A stretch of DNA of 53,916 nucleotides from Bacillus hominis (GTDB lineage: Bacteria; Bacillota; Bacilli; Bacillales; Bacillaceae_G), in contig NZ_BOQD01000034.1 in assembly GCF_018332515.1 (NCBI RefSeq), forward strand, positions 1 to 53,916. The letters run 5' to 3'. The position numbers and the translations under genes were made by a program. Below the pieces are notes generated by a model. It saw nothing but the letters and a program-made list of their open reading frames with translations, was not told where the DNA came from and did not search any database. Below are positions 21,724 through 30,546 of the stretch, one piece after another (the stretch's first letter is position 1; each line of letters opens with the position of its first letter).

Positions 21724-22110
21724 ATGATGGAAGAGAGAACAATTAAGTTTGAAATTGTAATTGAAGGTGAGTGTACACCAGAAGAACAATCTAAAGTTAG
21801 AAAAATGTACGATTTCATTGAGCAATATGCTAAAGATCACGGATATAAAGCTACAAAAACGGCAGGAGTTAAGGAATTAATGGAAAACGATAAAAAGAAT
21901 ACTGTTGCTGTAAAAGTAGACGTTGATACAAAAGAAGCTAATGAAAATATTGCAGAGTTAACTGCTGCTGCTAATGAATGTGTGGCCGCATTGGAGAAGT
22001 TGGAGAGACTTACTAATAAGTTTTCTGGTTTCCCTCAAACTAAGATTTCAGTTCATGCTGATACAATTGCACAACGTATTAATAGTGCCGAATCAAATCT
22101 CAGGATTTAA
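21724..22110 (+). CDS. Hypothetical coiled-coil protein
   Basis: 128 residues from ATG 21724 (or 21727), with TTAGGAGG upstream. The start is beta-rich (ERTIKFEIVIEGECTPEEQ), the middle has VKVDVDTKEANENIAELTAA, a pattern seen in tape-measure N-termini, and the end is helical. Unrecognised accessory gene. Confidence 0.6.
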   Translation: MMEERTIKFEIVIEGECTPEEQSKVRKMYDFIEQYAKDHGYKATKTAGVKELMENDKKNTVAVKVDVDTKEANENIAELTAAANECVAALEKLERLTNKFSGFPQTKISVHADTIAQRINSAESNLRI

Positions 22111-22113
22111 ATC

Positions 22114-22197
22114 ATGACTAAAATAATAGCAATTATCGTAGGCGCTGCCGTGATCTGGTGGGCGTCTTGTTTGTTGTTAAGGAAAGATAAGGGGTAA
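22114..22197 (+). CDS. 27-residue membrane peptide
   Basis: ATG 22114 follows the previous stop by 3 bases. MTKIIAIIVGAAVIWWASCL then LLRKDKG: one membrane helix and a basic end. A small membrane effector is possible; the ribosome-binding site is weak. Confidence 0.45.
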   Translation: MTKIIAIIVGAAVIWWASCLLLRKDKG

Positions 22198-22204
22198 TAA
22201 GAAC

Positions 22205-22348
22205 ATGACTAGAGAAGAAATGATTCAATTCGTCATTGATGGTGGAAAAGAGTTTGGAGAAGATTACACTCTTAAAGGATTAGAGAATATGCCTGATGAG
22301 GAATTGAAGAAACAAGTTGAATGGGTGGACTATCTGTTGGGTAAGTAA
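22205..22348 (+). CDS. 47-residue protein
   Basis: AAGGGG precedes ATG 22205. MTREEMIQFVIDGGKEFGED then LKGLENMPDEELKKQVEWVD: helical, acidic. Short proteins of this type (helix-MPDEEL-helix) are frequent in Bacillus phages, with unknown role. Confidence 0.6.
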   Translation: MTREEMIQFVIDGGKEFGEDYTLKGLENMPDEELKKQVEWVDYLLGK

Positions 22349-22399
22349 TTCTAACAAAACAAACGAACACAACGAACGAAAATAGAGGAGGGAAAACAA

Positions 22400-22672
22400 G
22401 TGAGATATACAACTGTTATCGAAGAAGGTTTAAGTTTTGGTGATGCGATAAATGCATTAAAGAAAGGCAAGAAAGTAACTCGTGCTATTTGGGGTGGTTA
22501 TTGGTTTTTATCAAATAAACCATATCTTAATGAAACAAAGGACGAAGGATACAAGACATCATTTTATTTAGGTCCAACTATTTTTGCGGTTTTAAAAGAT
22601 ATGGGCGGTGTTGCTCCTGCTCAAGCGTACCAATCTGATATGTTAGCGGACGACTGGATGGTGGTTGAATAA
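22400..22672 (+). CDS. DUF2829 protein, Tad2-like anti-Thoeris candidate
   Basis: 90 residues from GTG 22400 with GAGGAGGG upstream. LSFGDAINALKKGKKVTRAI then WFL at the start and MLADDWMVVE at the end match the DUF2829 frame (F-x-x-A-L-x-x-G-K-x-V-x-R-x-x-W ... L-x-x-D-W). Tad2 proteins of this family sequester the signalling nucleotide of the Thoeris defence. The GAYQSDML part also fits the family's Q-x-D-L-L. Family membership is quite safe; anti-defence activity in this protein is inference. Confidence 0.8.
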   Translation: MRYTTVIEEGLSFGDAINALKKGKKVTRAIWGGYWFLSNKPYLNETKDEGYKTSFYLGPTIFAVLKDMGGVAPAQAYQSDMLADDWMVVE

Positions 22673-22947
22673 TGAATAATAGAGAACAACTTGAAAAAGT
22701 CTTTAAAGAAGCATTTGAGAATGAAGCAGAATATGTATTTGTTGAAATATTCATGGAAGGTTTTCCATCAACGGAATTAATTGTAAATCCCACTACAAAT
22801 ATTATTCCTAAGATGGAGTATTATTTAAAAACATACAATGAAAATCTTAATCATAAATTTTCAAAAGGTATCCGTATTTTAAACTTCGGCGCAACGAATG
22901 ACTTAGGTCTATTGGAATATCATTATCACGTGAAAGGGGATAAATAA
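22672..22947 (+). CDS. Hypothetical protein, paralogue B
   Basis: 91 residues; the start overlaps the stop of the DUF2829 gene (TAATG). Related to the protein at 21418: FKEAFENEAEYVFVEIFMEG and YYLKTYNENLNHKFSKGIRI. Coupling to the DUF2829 gene hints at a joint role in host takeover. Function unknown. Confidence 0.7.
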   Translation: MNNREQLEKVFKEAFENEAEYVFVEIFMEGFPSTELIVNPTTNIIPKMEYYLKTYNENLNHKFSKGIRILNFGATNDLGLLEYHYHVKGDK

Positions 22948-22948
22948 G

Positions 22949-23404
22949 ATGGGGAAAGAGACGTTTATTAAATTATCAGAATTAGAATCAATTAAAGAGA
23001 AACTTGGTGTGCAGTTAATTAAACAACGAGATGAAGATGGAGAAATTGGTATTGAAGAAGCTGTCACAGCAGGACAGATTGCATTAGTAAACAATTTAAT
23101 GGTTAAAGCGCAAAAGAAAGAACAAAAGGTAAAAAATACAATCGCTAAGGAAGAAATTGATAGTATTTTAGAACGAACACAGTTCACAGTAGAAGAGTTT
23201 CATGGTAAATGCACTGTGGTAGTTGCTAAATTACCGAATGGATTCATTTTAACGGAGTCTAGCGCGTGTGTTGATCCTGCCAATTATGACGTGAATATCG
23301 GTATCGAAATCTGCAAAGACCGAATTACGAATAAGATTTGGGAATTAGAGGGATATCTCTTGCAATGTGAAGTTTCATTCAAAAATAGAGGAGGGGAATC
23401 ATGA
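22949..23404 (+). CDS. Gp49/Sf6 gp66-family protein
   Basis: 151 residues, ATG 22949 after GGGGATAA. The C-terminal half FHGKCTVVVAKLPNGFILTE then SSACVDPANYD and NKIWELEGYLLQ is the conserved core of the N4 gp49/Sf6 gp66 family, found widely in phages with unknown function. The N-terminal half is helical. Confidence 0.85.
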   Translation: MGKETFIKLSELESIKEKLGVQLIKQRDEDGEIGIEEAVTAGQIALVNNLMVKAQKKEQKVKNTIAKEEIDSILERTQFTVEEFHGKCTVVVAKLPNGFILTESSACVDPANYDVNIGIEICKDRITNKIWELEGYLLQCEVSFKNRGGES

Positions 23405-23598
23405 GTCAACACGATGTTTTATTTAGTATTACTGAAGATGGTCGCGACGGCATCAATTTTCAAGTACATGGAAGTAAAGTTAAAAACATTCTAAATCAGA
23501 AGGAAGAAGTTCTTGATGTGATGGAACGACTAAGAAAAGCTTTAGTAAATGAAACGTATCCGTTTAACAGACCGAAAACCGAACGAAAATATAGATAG
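23401..23598 (+). CDS. Small hypothetical protein
   Basis: 65 residues, ATG 23401 overlapping the previous stop (ATGA), with GAGGGG upstream. MSQHDVLFSITEDGRDGINF; basic end RPKTERKYR. Unrecognised. Confidence 0.6.
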   Translation: MSQHDVLFSITEDGRDGINFQVHGSKVKNILNQKEEVLDVMERLRKALVNETYPFNRPKTERKYR

Positions 23599-23890
23599 TT
23601 AACAAGGTGAAGTTTATGCAGGAAATAACGGTGATTAGGTGCTGAAAACCCGCTAAACTACGCTATGTATAAAATCATGCATAAAGAACTGGAATTATAT
23701 GTTACGGGAAGTAAGTGGTATCAACGATTTCCCATAATATCGGTTTTTAAGAACTGCCTATAACAATAATTATGTAAACTAGAAAGAAAACATTGTGTAT
23801 GAAATATTAATTTCCCTGTATAAATTAGTTTTCGGTATAAATTTTAAAAAATATGATTCATTTAGCGATTAGCGAAGAGGTGAGTGAGAG
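23599..23890. other. Noncoding gap before the late genes
   Basis: About 290 AT-rich bases without a convincing gene. It holds a 9-codon ORF behind AAGGTGA (23616-23645) and a 32-codon frame at 23665 with no ribosome-binding site. A TATAAA box lies near 23838 and the direct repeat GCGATTAGCGA near 23866. This is a likely place for the late promoter or the packaging start, but no site can be fixed. Confidence 0.4.
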
Positions 23891-24190
23891 ATGAAAGAAG
23901 CGTATTGGAAAATCAGTGGAGTGAAATACAAAGTAGTTAAAGTAAAAGGATTAGCAAAAGAACATGGCGTCATTGGACAAATATTATATGACGAGTTAAT
24001 TATTAAAATTGATGCAGATTTACCAGTTGATCGCCAGGAAGAAACATTCATTCATGAAATGCTGCATGGTGTATTCTTTGAAGCAGGATATACAGAACAA
24101 GATGAAGATATGATTAATCGTGTTGGTAAAGTACTTTATCAAGTGCTGAAAGATAACGGGGTAGCGTTTGGGACTATTAGTTATGAATAA
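23891..24190 (+). CDS. HExxH metalloprotease-like phage protein
   Basis: 99 residues, AGAGGTGAG before ATG 23891. The zinc motif H55-E-M-L-H59 lies in ETFIHEMLHGVFFEAG, as in small phage members of the ImmA/IrrE-like or related Zn-peptidases; ImmA-type proteases can cut repressors. It lies just before the terminase genes, as in many Bacillus and Listeria phages. The substrate is unknown. Confidence 0.75.
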   Translation: MKEAYWKISGVKYKVVKVKGLAKEHGVIGQILYDELIIKIDADLPVDRQEETFIHEMLHGVFFEAGYTEQDEDMINRVGKVLYQVLKDNGVAFGTISYE

Positions 24191-24386
24191 CCAACAATTT
24201 CAAAATCAAATAGAAGTGGCCAAAAGAGACTTAGAAATGACGGATGAACAATTAGCACGTCATCTGAAAGTCTCTTTTTCTTATTACACGAAAATCGTGA
24301 AAGGTAAGGTGATTTTACCCGTGATAAAACGTAGAGCATTCCTTACGCGTATTGATGGGTTATATAAGAGGTGTGGGATGAAATAG
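24183..24386 (+). CDS. Small HTH protein
   Basis: 67 residues from ATG 24183, overlapping the protease gene by 8 bases. LEMTDEQLARHLKVSFSYYT then KIVKG reads as an XRE-like helix-turn-helix without a further domain; KVILPVIKRRAFLTRIDGLY follows. Possibly a late-operon regulator. Confidence 0.65.
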   Translation: MNNQQFQNQIEVAKRDLEMTDEQLARHLKVSFSYYTKIVKGKVILPVIKRRAFLTRIDGLYKRCGMK

Positions 24387-24434
24387 CAATACGTACCTAC
24401 ACCAACTATTTAAGAGGGGGTGTGGTGGTGTGAC

Positions 24435-25337
24435 GTGAGCAGAAGAAGCGTGGAGCGAGATAAAGCGTTTGAAATTTATAAGGAACATAATGGGAACATA
24501 ACCAATCGTAAAATAGCTGAACTGCTTTCAACATCCGAAAAAACTGTATCTGAAAAAACAGTTGGTGGATGGAAAACGAAAGATAGTTGGGTGAAGCAGT
24601 TGGACGGAGTACTCCGAGGAAACGAGCGGAGTACTCCAGTAGAAAAAGCGGAGTACTCCAGTAAGAAGGGTAAGCGTGGCGCTCCAAGGGGTAATGCAAA
24701 CGCAGCAGGTAATCGAGGGAATACGAACCCTAAATGGGGTAACAAGAACGCAGTTGGTCACGGTGCGCCGGAAAGAAATGATAATGCAGTAACTCATGGG
24801 TTTTTCCGCAAACATTTTCCAGAGGAAGTTATGGAACTTATGGAAGAGATTGCAGCAAAGGAACCATTAGATATGCTATGGGAAAATATATCAATCCAGT
24901 ATGTTGCCATTATCAGGGCGCAAAGGGTAATGTTCGTTGAATCGAAAGAAGAAATGATTAAAGAACTTAAAAAGACCAGATCTGAAGTGTTTCAAGATGA
25001 CAACAATGCTATTACAACAATACCGACTGAAGAGGAATATGAGTTTCAATTCGCATGGGACCGTCATGCTACATTTATGAATGCACAGTCCAGGGCAATG
25101 AGTACCTTATCTTCCTTAATCAAACAGTTTGACGATTTAGCAAATAAGGATGATAAACGTCGTTTAGAACTTGAACAGATGAGGTTGGATATTGATAAGA
25201 AGAAAGCAGAAATAACGGCTTTAACTGGTGATGAAGATGATGATAATGCAGAAGCAATTCAAGATTTCTTACAAGCGACTGCTCCTGATCCAGAAAAAAT
25301 TAAAGCGGTGTTTGGTGATGTAGATGGCGAGGATTAA
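24435..25337 (+). CDS. terS: Terminase small subunit
   Basis: 300 residues if GTG 24435 is the start; GTG 24420 lies on top of the GAGGGGG site. The start is unsure. Residues 5-50 form the DNA-binding helix-turn-helix (ITNRKIAELLSTSEKTVSE). Then a Gly/Asn-rich block (RGAPRGNANAAGNRGNTNPK) typical of PBSX XtmA-type subunits, a helical oligomer core and an acidic end. It recognises the packaging site and hands DNA to the large subunit. It overlaps the latter by 14 bases. Confidence 0.88.
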   Translation: MSRRSVERDKAFEIYKEHNGNITNRKIAELLSTSEKTVSEKTVGGWKTKDSWVKQLDGVLRGNERSTPVEKAEYSSKKGKRGAPRGNANAAGNRGNTNPKWGNKNAVGHGAPERNDNAVTHGFFRKHFPEEVMELMEEIAAKEPLDMLWENISIQYVAIIRAQRVMFVESKEEMIKELKKTRSEVFQDDNNAITTIPTEEEYEFQFAWDRHATFMNAQSRAMSTLSSLIKQFDDLANKDDKRRLELEQMRLDIDKKKAEITALTGDEDDDNAEAIQDFLQATAPDPEKIKAVFGDVDGED

Positions 25338-26595
25338 GAAACGAAAGACCAAATCCTTTAAGTTTCAACCTTTTTCAGATAAGCAATTACAGCTGTTATG
25401 GTGGTGGAGAGACCATTCTCCCTATAAGGACCATGATATTGTAATTGCTGATGGAGCGATACGATCCGGTAAAACAATATCCATGATATGTAGTTTCCTG
25501 CAATGGTCACAAGAAAAGTTTAAAGGTGAGTCGTTTATTATTGCTGGTAAATCAATCGGCTCATTAAAGCGTAACGTTATCAATCCGATGATTCAGATTC
25601 TTGCAGCATGGGGATGGCGATATGATTACAATCGTTCAGAAAACTATCTGCAAATCGGATGGAATACGTACTACTTATTCGGAGCTAATAAGGAGAACTC
25701 ACAGGATACACTGCAAGGGTTAACCGCTGCTGGCTCATTAGCAGATGAAGCTGCTCTATTCCCCAAATCATTTATAGATCAAATGATTGGGCGTTGTTCT
25801 GTTGATGGAGCAAAGGTATTTATGAACTGTAACCCGGGTTCACCATATCACTTTGTGAAAACAGAACTTATCGATAAGAAAAAAGAGAAGTTAGTTTGTC
25901 ACTTGAAATTCACAATGGATGATAACTTATCTCTTTCTGAGAAAGTAAAAGACCGCTTCAAGCGTATGTTTAGTGGCGTATTCTATCAGCGCTATATCTT
26001 GGGATTATGGGTAATGGCAGAGGGCTTAATATACAGCATGTTTAATAAAGATGAGCATGTTGTACCATCGCATCCAAGAAAATATGAGCAGTATTATATC
26101 GCCTGTGACTATGGTACACAGAACCCTATGGCATTTGGTTTATGGGGCTTATGCGGTGGTATCTGGTATAAGGTGAAGGAGTATCATCATGATGCACGTA
26201 AAAAGAATGTGCAGAAAACAGATGATCAATATTACGATGATTTAGTTGAATTTGCAAATGGTCTAACCAAACGTATTATCGTGGACCCTTCTGCAAGTTC
26301 ATTTATTATTTTACTGAAGCAAAAAGGTTGGAAAGTGAAGAAAGCAAAGAACGATGTATTAGATGGAATACGAAATGTAGCAACTTCATTAACAACCGAA
26401 TTGATTAAATTCTGTGACTGTTGTAAAGAGACATTGCGTGAATTCTCCTCTTATGTATGGGATGAGAAAGCGATGGAACGCGGTGAAGATAAACCAATTA
26501 AGCAAAATGACCACCAAATGGATAGCGACCGTTATTTTGTGAATACAATCCTATTCGGTAATGTAAAAGCGAAAGCAGTGCCATCTCTATATTAA
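25324..26595 (+). CDS. terL: Terminase large subunit
   Basis: 423 residues. ATPase: Walker A GAIRSGKT (44-51), Walker B LADEAALF (139-146), coupling motif near MNCNPGSPY (167-175). Nuclease: D262 in ACDYGTQNP, D321 in IVDPSAS, and the late DHQMDSDRYFVN. PBSX XtmB / terminase_3 type. It cuts and pumps the phage DNA into the head through the portal encoded next. Headful cutting is usual for this type, but the mode cannot be read here. Confidence 0.95.
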   Translation: MARIKKRKTKSFKFQPFSDKQLQLLWWWRDHSPYKDHDIVIADGAIRSGKTISMICSFLQWSQEKFKGESFIIAGKSIGSLKRNVINPMIQILAAWGWRYDYNRSENYLQIGWNTYYLFGANKENSQDTLQGLTAAGSLADEAALFPKSFIDQMIGRCSVDGAKVFMNCNPGSPYHFVKTELIDKKKEKLVCHLKFTMDDNLSLSEKVKDRFKRMFSGVFYQRYILGLWVMAEGLIYSMFNKDEHVVPSHPRKYEQYYIACDYGTQNPMAFGLWGLCGGIWYKVKEYHHDARKKNVQKTDDQYYDDLVEFANGLTKRIIVDPSASSFIILLKQKGWKVKKAKNDVLDGIRNVATSLTTELIKFCDCCKETLREFSSYVWDEKAMERGEDKPIKQNDHQMDSDRYFVNTILFGNVKAKAVPSLY

Positions 26596-26606
26596 AGTGA
26601 GGTGAA

Positions 26607-27980
26607 ATGATGAAAAGGTCAACTATTAGAATGACAGTTAACAATCCGACCAGTGATGTGATTAAGGAAATAATTAAACTACATTCTGCTTCAAAAAATG
26701 CGACTTTAAGTCTATACAATCGTTATGACCAAGAGGGGTTGGAGATACAAAAGCGCTCTATGCCGGACCCGAAGAAACCAAATAATAAACTACCTCATGA
26801 TTATCGAGGTTACATTATCAATCAATCAGTTGGTTATTTGTTTGGTAAACCAATTTCATATCAAATTGATAAGATGAAATACGATGAGCAAAAGCATGAG
26901 ACTTTTAGTAGACATCTTGCTAACTTTAATACTCTTAATGTTATGGATGATTTAGACAGTGAGTTAGGGAAATTAACTAGTATTTGTGGTTATGCTGCAA
27001 GGCTGCTATATGTTGATAAAAGTGGAACTGAGCGGGTTATGAATCTGAACCCTTGGGAAGTTGTATTTATCCAAGATAAGAATGAAATTAGTCATGCTAT
27101 CCGTTACTATAAGATTCCTATCATAGTCGGTAACGAACAAAAGGAACGCACGAAAGTAGAGTGGTATGACTCTAATGATATCTACTTTTTCGTTGAGAAT
27201 GAGGATGGTAAATTTGTTCCAGATCAGGAAGATAATGAAGAGGTAAAATCTCACATGTTTAATTATGTTCCGGTTATCCTTTTTCAAAACAACAATGAAG
27301 AAAAAGGTGATTTCGAAAAAGTGGAAGCTTTAATTGATGCATATGATAAAAATCGTAGTGATTCAGTAAATGAAGTAGAGACATTTGCTAATGCATATAT
27401 GAAATTTAAAGGTACAAGCGTTGATAAGGATGTAATTGATAATGCGAAGCAAACGGGTGCGTTTGAAGTCCCTGAAGATGGTGACGTAGATTTTATTACC
27501 AAAAATATCAATGATACCTTTGTGGAAAATACACGCAAAAACTTGAACGAGGATATACACAAGTTCTCTGCATCTGTTGATATGGCAGATGAGAAGTTTT
27601 CTGGATCTGCACAAACTGGAGAAAGTCGTAAATGGAAACTTATTGAACTTGAGAATAAAGCCGGAACAAAGGCGAGGAAGTTTGGTAAGGGTCTGCGTGA
27701 ACAATTTAAAGTTCTTTGTAGTGCATGGACAAAGAAAGAGATCCATATCAATTATTTAGATGTTTTTTGGGAGTTTAAAAGAAATCTTCCGATTGACCTC
27801 TTATATGTTGCCGATTTCGCATCTAAATTAAAAGGTATTCATAGTGACAGAACAGTTTTGGAGCAAATACCTTACATTGATGATGTCGATTATGAGTTGC
27901 AACTGATGGAAGAAGAAAAAGAGGGGTTAATTGATTTAGATAATTTACCAAAAGAAGATGAAGACGAGGACATTGAGTAG
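26607..27980 (+). CDS. Portal protein, SPP1 gp6-like
   Basis: 457 residues from ATG 26607 (or 26610), GAGGTGA upstream. YIINQSVGYLFGKPISYQ and the central WEVVFIQDKNEISHAIRYY block are typical of SPP1 gp6/PBSX XkdE-type portals, as is the acidic C-terminus (EDEDEDIE). It forms the dodecameric ring for DNA entry and exit. Confidence 0.92.
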   Translation: MMKRSTIRMTVNNPTSDVIKEIIKLHSASKNATLSLYNRYDQEGLEIQKRSMPDPKKPNNKLPHDYRGYIINQSVGYLFGKPISYQIDKMKYDEQKHETFSRHLANFNTLNVMDDLDSELGKLTSICGYAARLLYVDKSGTERVMNLNPWEVVFIQDKNEISHAIRYYKIPIIVGNEQKERTKVEWYDSNDIYFFVENEDGKFVPDQEDNEEVKSHMFNYVPVILFQNNNEEKGDFEKVEALIDAYDKNRSDSVNEVETFANAYMKFKGTSVDKDVIDNAKQTGAFEVPEDGDVDFITKNINDTFVENTRKNLNEDIHKFSASVDMADEKFSGSAQTGESRKWKLIELENKAGTKARKFGKGLREQFKVLCSAWTKKEIHINYLDVFWEFKRNLPIDLLYVADFASKLKGIHSDRTVLEQIPYIDDVDYELQLMEEEKEGLIDLDNLPKEDEDEDIE

Positions 27981-27990
27981 GTGATTTGAT

Positions 27991-28914
27991 ATGAATCTGT
28001 TCGAAATCTTCAAGTTGATTAATCGGCGTATCGGTCAATTAATTAAAAAAGCAGAACGGGCAATTGCTCGTCAATATGCTAAAACATTAGTTGAGATTAG
28101 AAAACTGATGGCAGAGCAATATGAAAAGTATGAGCAAAACGGAGAATTAACACTTCAAGAAATGCTCAAATATGATCGGCTGAATAAGCTGAACAAACGG
28201 ATTAACTGGATTATGGGAGTTAATCATAAAGAAGTCAGTAAACACATGACTAAAGTGTTAGGAGAAGTATATAAAGATGGATACCACCTAACAGCATGGG
28301 GTGTAGAAACAACTACACTTACCAAACTAGGATATGCATCCGTGAGACCAGAATCACTTACTGCAATGCTACAGAATCCAGTAGCAGGATTGACACTGAA
28401 AGCTCGTTTAGAAAAGAACCGGGCTGATATCATTCATAAGATCCAGCAGGAAGTCACACAAGGCTTACAGGAGAATGAGACATATGCTATTATGGCAAAA
28501 CGCTTAAAAGATTCATTAGAGGGCGATGTTGTCAAAGCTACTCGTATTGTTCGAACAGAGGGACATCGCGCTGTCGAGAGTGCGAAATTTGATGCGGTAA
28601 AACAAGCGGATAAGCAGGGAATCATAATGATGAAACAATGGAACACTTTAGAGGATGAACGAGTCAGACCTGCTAAAGGCAGAAAAGGGATTGCGAATCA
28701 TCGTATGCTGAATAATAAAAAAATTCCTGTTCATGAAATGTTCAATGACGGATTAAGTGAAGGTCCTGCGCCATCATTACTACCTGCTGCATCCAGTTCA
28801 ATTAATTGCAGATGTTTCTTAACTTATTCAGTAGAACGTATTGAAAAACCACAACATGATGAACTAGAAAAAATAGCGTTTGATGATTGGAAAAGAGAGC
28901 GATTAAATTCCTGA
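27991..28914 (+). CDS. MuF-like head morphogenesis protein
   Basis: 307 residues, GTGATTTGAT before ATG 27991. N-terminal helical part; C-terminal Mu F domain with IVRTEGHRAVESAK, WNTLEDERVR and the closing SSSINCRCFLTYSV. SPP1 gp7 relative: binds the portal and is packed in the head. No toxin domain is fused; it has the plain length of the family. Confidence 0.9.
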   Translation: MNLFEIFKLINRRIGQLIKKAERAIARQYAKTLVEIRKLMAEQYEKYEQNGELTLQEMLKYDRLNKLNKRINWIMGVNHKEVSKHMTKVLGEVYKDGYHLTAWGVETTTLTKLGYASVRPESLTAMLQNPVAGLTLKARLEKNRADIIHKIQQEVTQGLQENETYAIMAKRLKDSLEGDVVKATRIVRTEGHRAVESAKFDAVKQADKQGIIMMKQWNTLEDERVRPAKGRKGIANHRMLNNKKIPVHEMFNDGLSEGPAPSLLPAASSSINCRCFLTYSVERIEKPQHDELEKIAFDDWKRERLNS

Positions 28915-28917
28915 ATA

Positions 28918-28926
28918 TGGTATAAT
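28918..28926 (+). promoter_or_regulatory. Extended -10 promoter of the HNH gene
   Basis: TGGTATAAT just after the MuF-like stop codon is a perfect extended -10. The -35 region is poor. It would give the HNH gene its own transcription inside the late operon. Confidence 0.5.
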
Positions 28927-29029
28927 TGAAGTGCAGGATAGATATAGATTAGCTACCTATATTGAAAGACGAAATCCCGATTTCGTTTCCTGTTTTATTC
29001 ATCGGGAAAACCATTCGGGAGGTTTTTTC

Positions 29030-29758
29030 ATGTTTAGAGTCTGTTTGGGGTGTAAGAAAGAATTACCAGCAACGAGAGAATATTATCATTACACAAACAA
29101 AACGAAGGATAACTGTGCTTCAAGATGCAAAGTGTGTTTAGGCAGTAAAAGTTATGGTGTAAAAGAACCTAATAAGGTTTTTCGAACAAAAGAGGGGTAT
29201 AAAATTTGTACGCAGTGCAGAATGGAATTACCGTATTGCGATTTTTTTGTTTGCAATGATAATAAAGATGGTTATTACTCGAAATGCAAAGGATGTTACT
29301 CCGAATATAAAAAAGAAATACGAAGAAGACCTGAACAAAAAGAAAAAAGCCGTTTATACAATACAGAATACAGAAAAAGGTATTACGCTACTGAACATGG
29401 TAAACGGATAAATGCTATAAATTGTCAACGTAGAAAACATCGTAAAAAGCAAGCAATTGATAATTATGATATAAGGATTTGGGAAGAAACGCTTGAATAT
29501 TTTAATCATAAGTGTTCTTATTGTGATTCTTCTGAAGAATTATATCAGGAACACGTAATACCGCTTAGTAAAGGTGGTAGTTACACAAAACAAAATATCA
29601 TTCCTGCTTGTTTATTTTGTAATAGTAGTAAGCATAACAATGAGTTAGAAAAGTGGTATCCTAATCAAACGTTTTTTAATCAAAAACGACTTGAAAAAAT
29701 TTATAAATGGATTGGATACAATTTTAAAAATAAAACGCAACAGTTAAGCATCCTATAA
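29030..29758 (+). CDS. HNH endonuclease with zinc fingers
   Basis: 242 residues from ATG 29030 with GGGAGG upstream; the frame is open further back but without a ribosome-binding site. Two CxxC...CxxC modules (CLGCKKELP...RCKVC; CTQCRMELP...KCKGC) precede an HNH core: CSYCDS, YQEHVIPLSKGGSYTKQNII and CLFCNSSKHNNEL. This is the layout of free-standing phage homing or intron-type nucleases. It sits between MuF and scaffold genes, with its own promoter and terminator, as an insertion would. Confidence 0.88.
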   Translation: MFRVCLGCKKELPATREYYHYTNKTKDNCASRCKVCLGSKSYGVKEPNKVFRTKEGYKICTQCRMELPYCDFFVCNDNKDGYYSKCKGCYSEYKKEIRRRPEQKEKSRLYNTEYRKRYYATEHGKRINAINCQRRKHRKKQAIDNYDIRIWEETLEYFNHKCSYCDSSEELYQEHVIPLSKGGSYTKQNIIPACLFCNSSKHNNELEKWYPNQTFFNQKRLEKIYKWIGYNFKNKTQQLSIL

Positions 29759-29776
29759 CGGGTGCTTTTTATTTTG
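29746..29776 (+). terminator. Terminator of the HNH gene
   Basis: AAGCATCC (29746-29753), loop TATAAC, GGGTGCTT (29760-29767), then TTTATTTTG. It overlaps the HNH stop codon region. Confidence 0.7.
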
Positions 29777-29864
29777 TCCTAAGTACGACTTTAAACTGCT
29801 AAAAACATTGAACTTCAATAGGGGCTAAATAAGCAACTATGAAGGGCAAGGAGGATACTACGAT

Positions 29865-30533
29865 ATGAAATTATCATTATATAGAAGAATGCATCAGCCA
29901 GTTTTAAGATTAGGGAACATGCAGTATTTCAGTGACCCTAATCCAGATCCAACCCCTACGCCTACGCCAACACCAGAACCGAATCCAGAACCATTGCAAA
30001 TCACACTTGAAGCAGTTCAATCGTTTGTAAATGATGATGATAGTGGGAAGAAGTGGTTACAATCGCTCACTGATACACGAGTAACGGATGCTATTAAAAC
30101 ATATGAAAACAAAACGCTTCCGAAAAAGATTGAAGATGAAATTGCAAAACGATTTCCTGCTGAAACGGAAGACCAAAAGCAATTACGTAGTCTTAAACAA
30201 CAATTTGAGCGACTGGAAGCAGAAAAACATAAAGAGACTCTTAAAAACAAAGCGTTATCTATCGCTACCGAAAAGGAGTTACCTACTAAGTTAGTTGACT
30301 ACTTTATTGGGAGTGATGAAGAGACGACAATTCAAGGTCTTGGCGTATTAGAGGAAGTATTTTCGTTAGCGGTACAACAAGCAGTTGAAGAAAAATTCAA
30401 GCAAGGTGGACGTGACCCAAAACCACCAGCTGATCCAGGGAAAACCTTAACAAAAGAAATTATTGAAAAAATGACTCCTGATGAAATTAATGAAAATTGG
30501 GAGCAAGTTGAAAAATTCTTAAAAGGACAATAG
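29865..30533 (+). CDS. Capsid scaffolding protein
   Basis: 222 residues, AAGGAGG before ATG 29865. Pro/Thr repeat near the start (NPDPTPTPTPTPEPNPEP), then a long charged coiled coil (QLRSLKQQFERLEAEKHKET), the DUF4355/SPP1 gp11 scaffold layout. It directs coat assembly and leaves the head. Confidence 0.85.
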   Translation: MKLSLYRRMHQPVLRLGNMQYFSDPNPDPTPTPTPTPEPNPEPLQITLEAVQSFVNDDDSGKKWLQSLTDTRVTDAIKTYENKTLPKKIEDEIAKRFPAETEDQKQLRSLKQQFERLEAEKHKETLKNKALSIATEKELPTKLVDYFIGSDEETTIQGLGVLEEVFSLAVQQAVEEKFKQGGRDPKPPADPGKTLTKEIIEKMTPDEINENWEQVEKFLKGQ

Positions 30534-30546
30534 GAGGCGGTAAGCT

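Noticed and set aside
23665-23763. 32-codon frame in the gap before the late genes
   Set aside because: No ribosome-binding site and no recognisable pattern.
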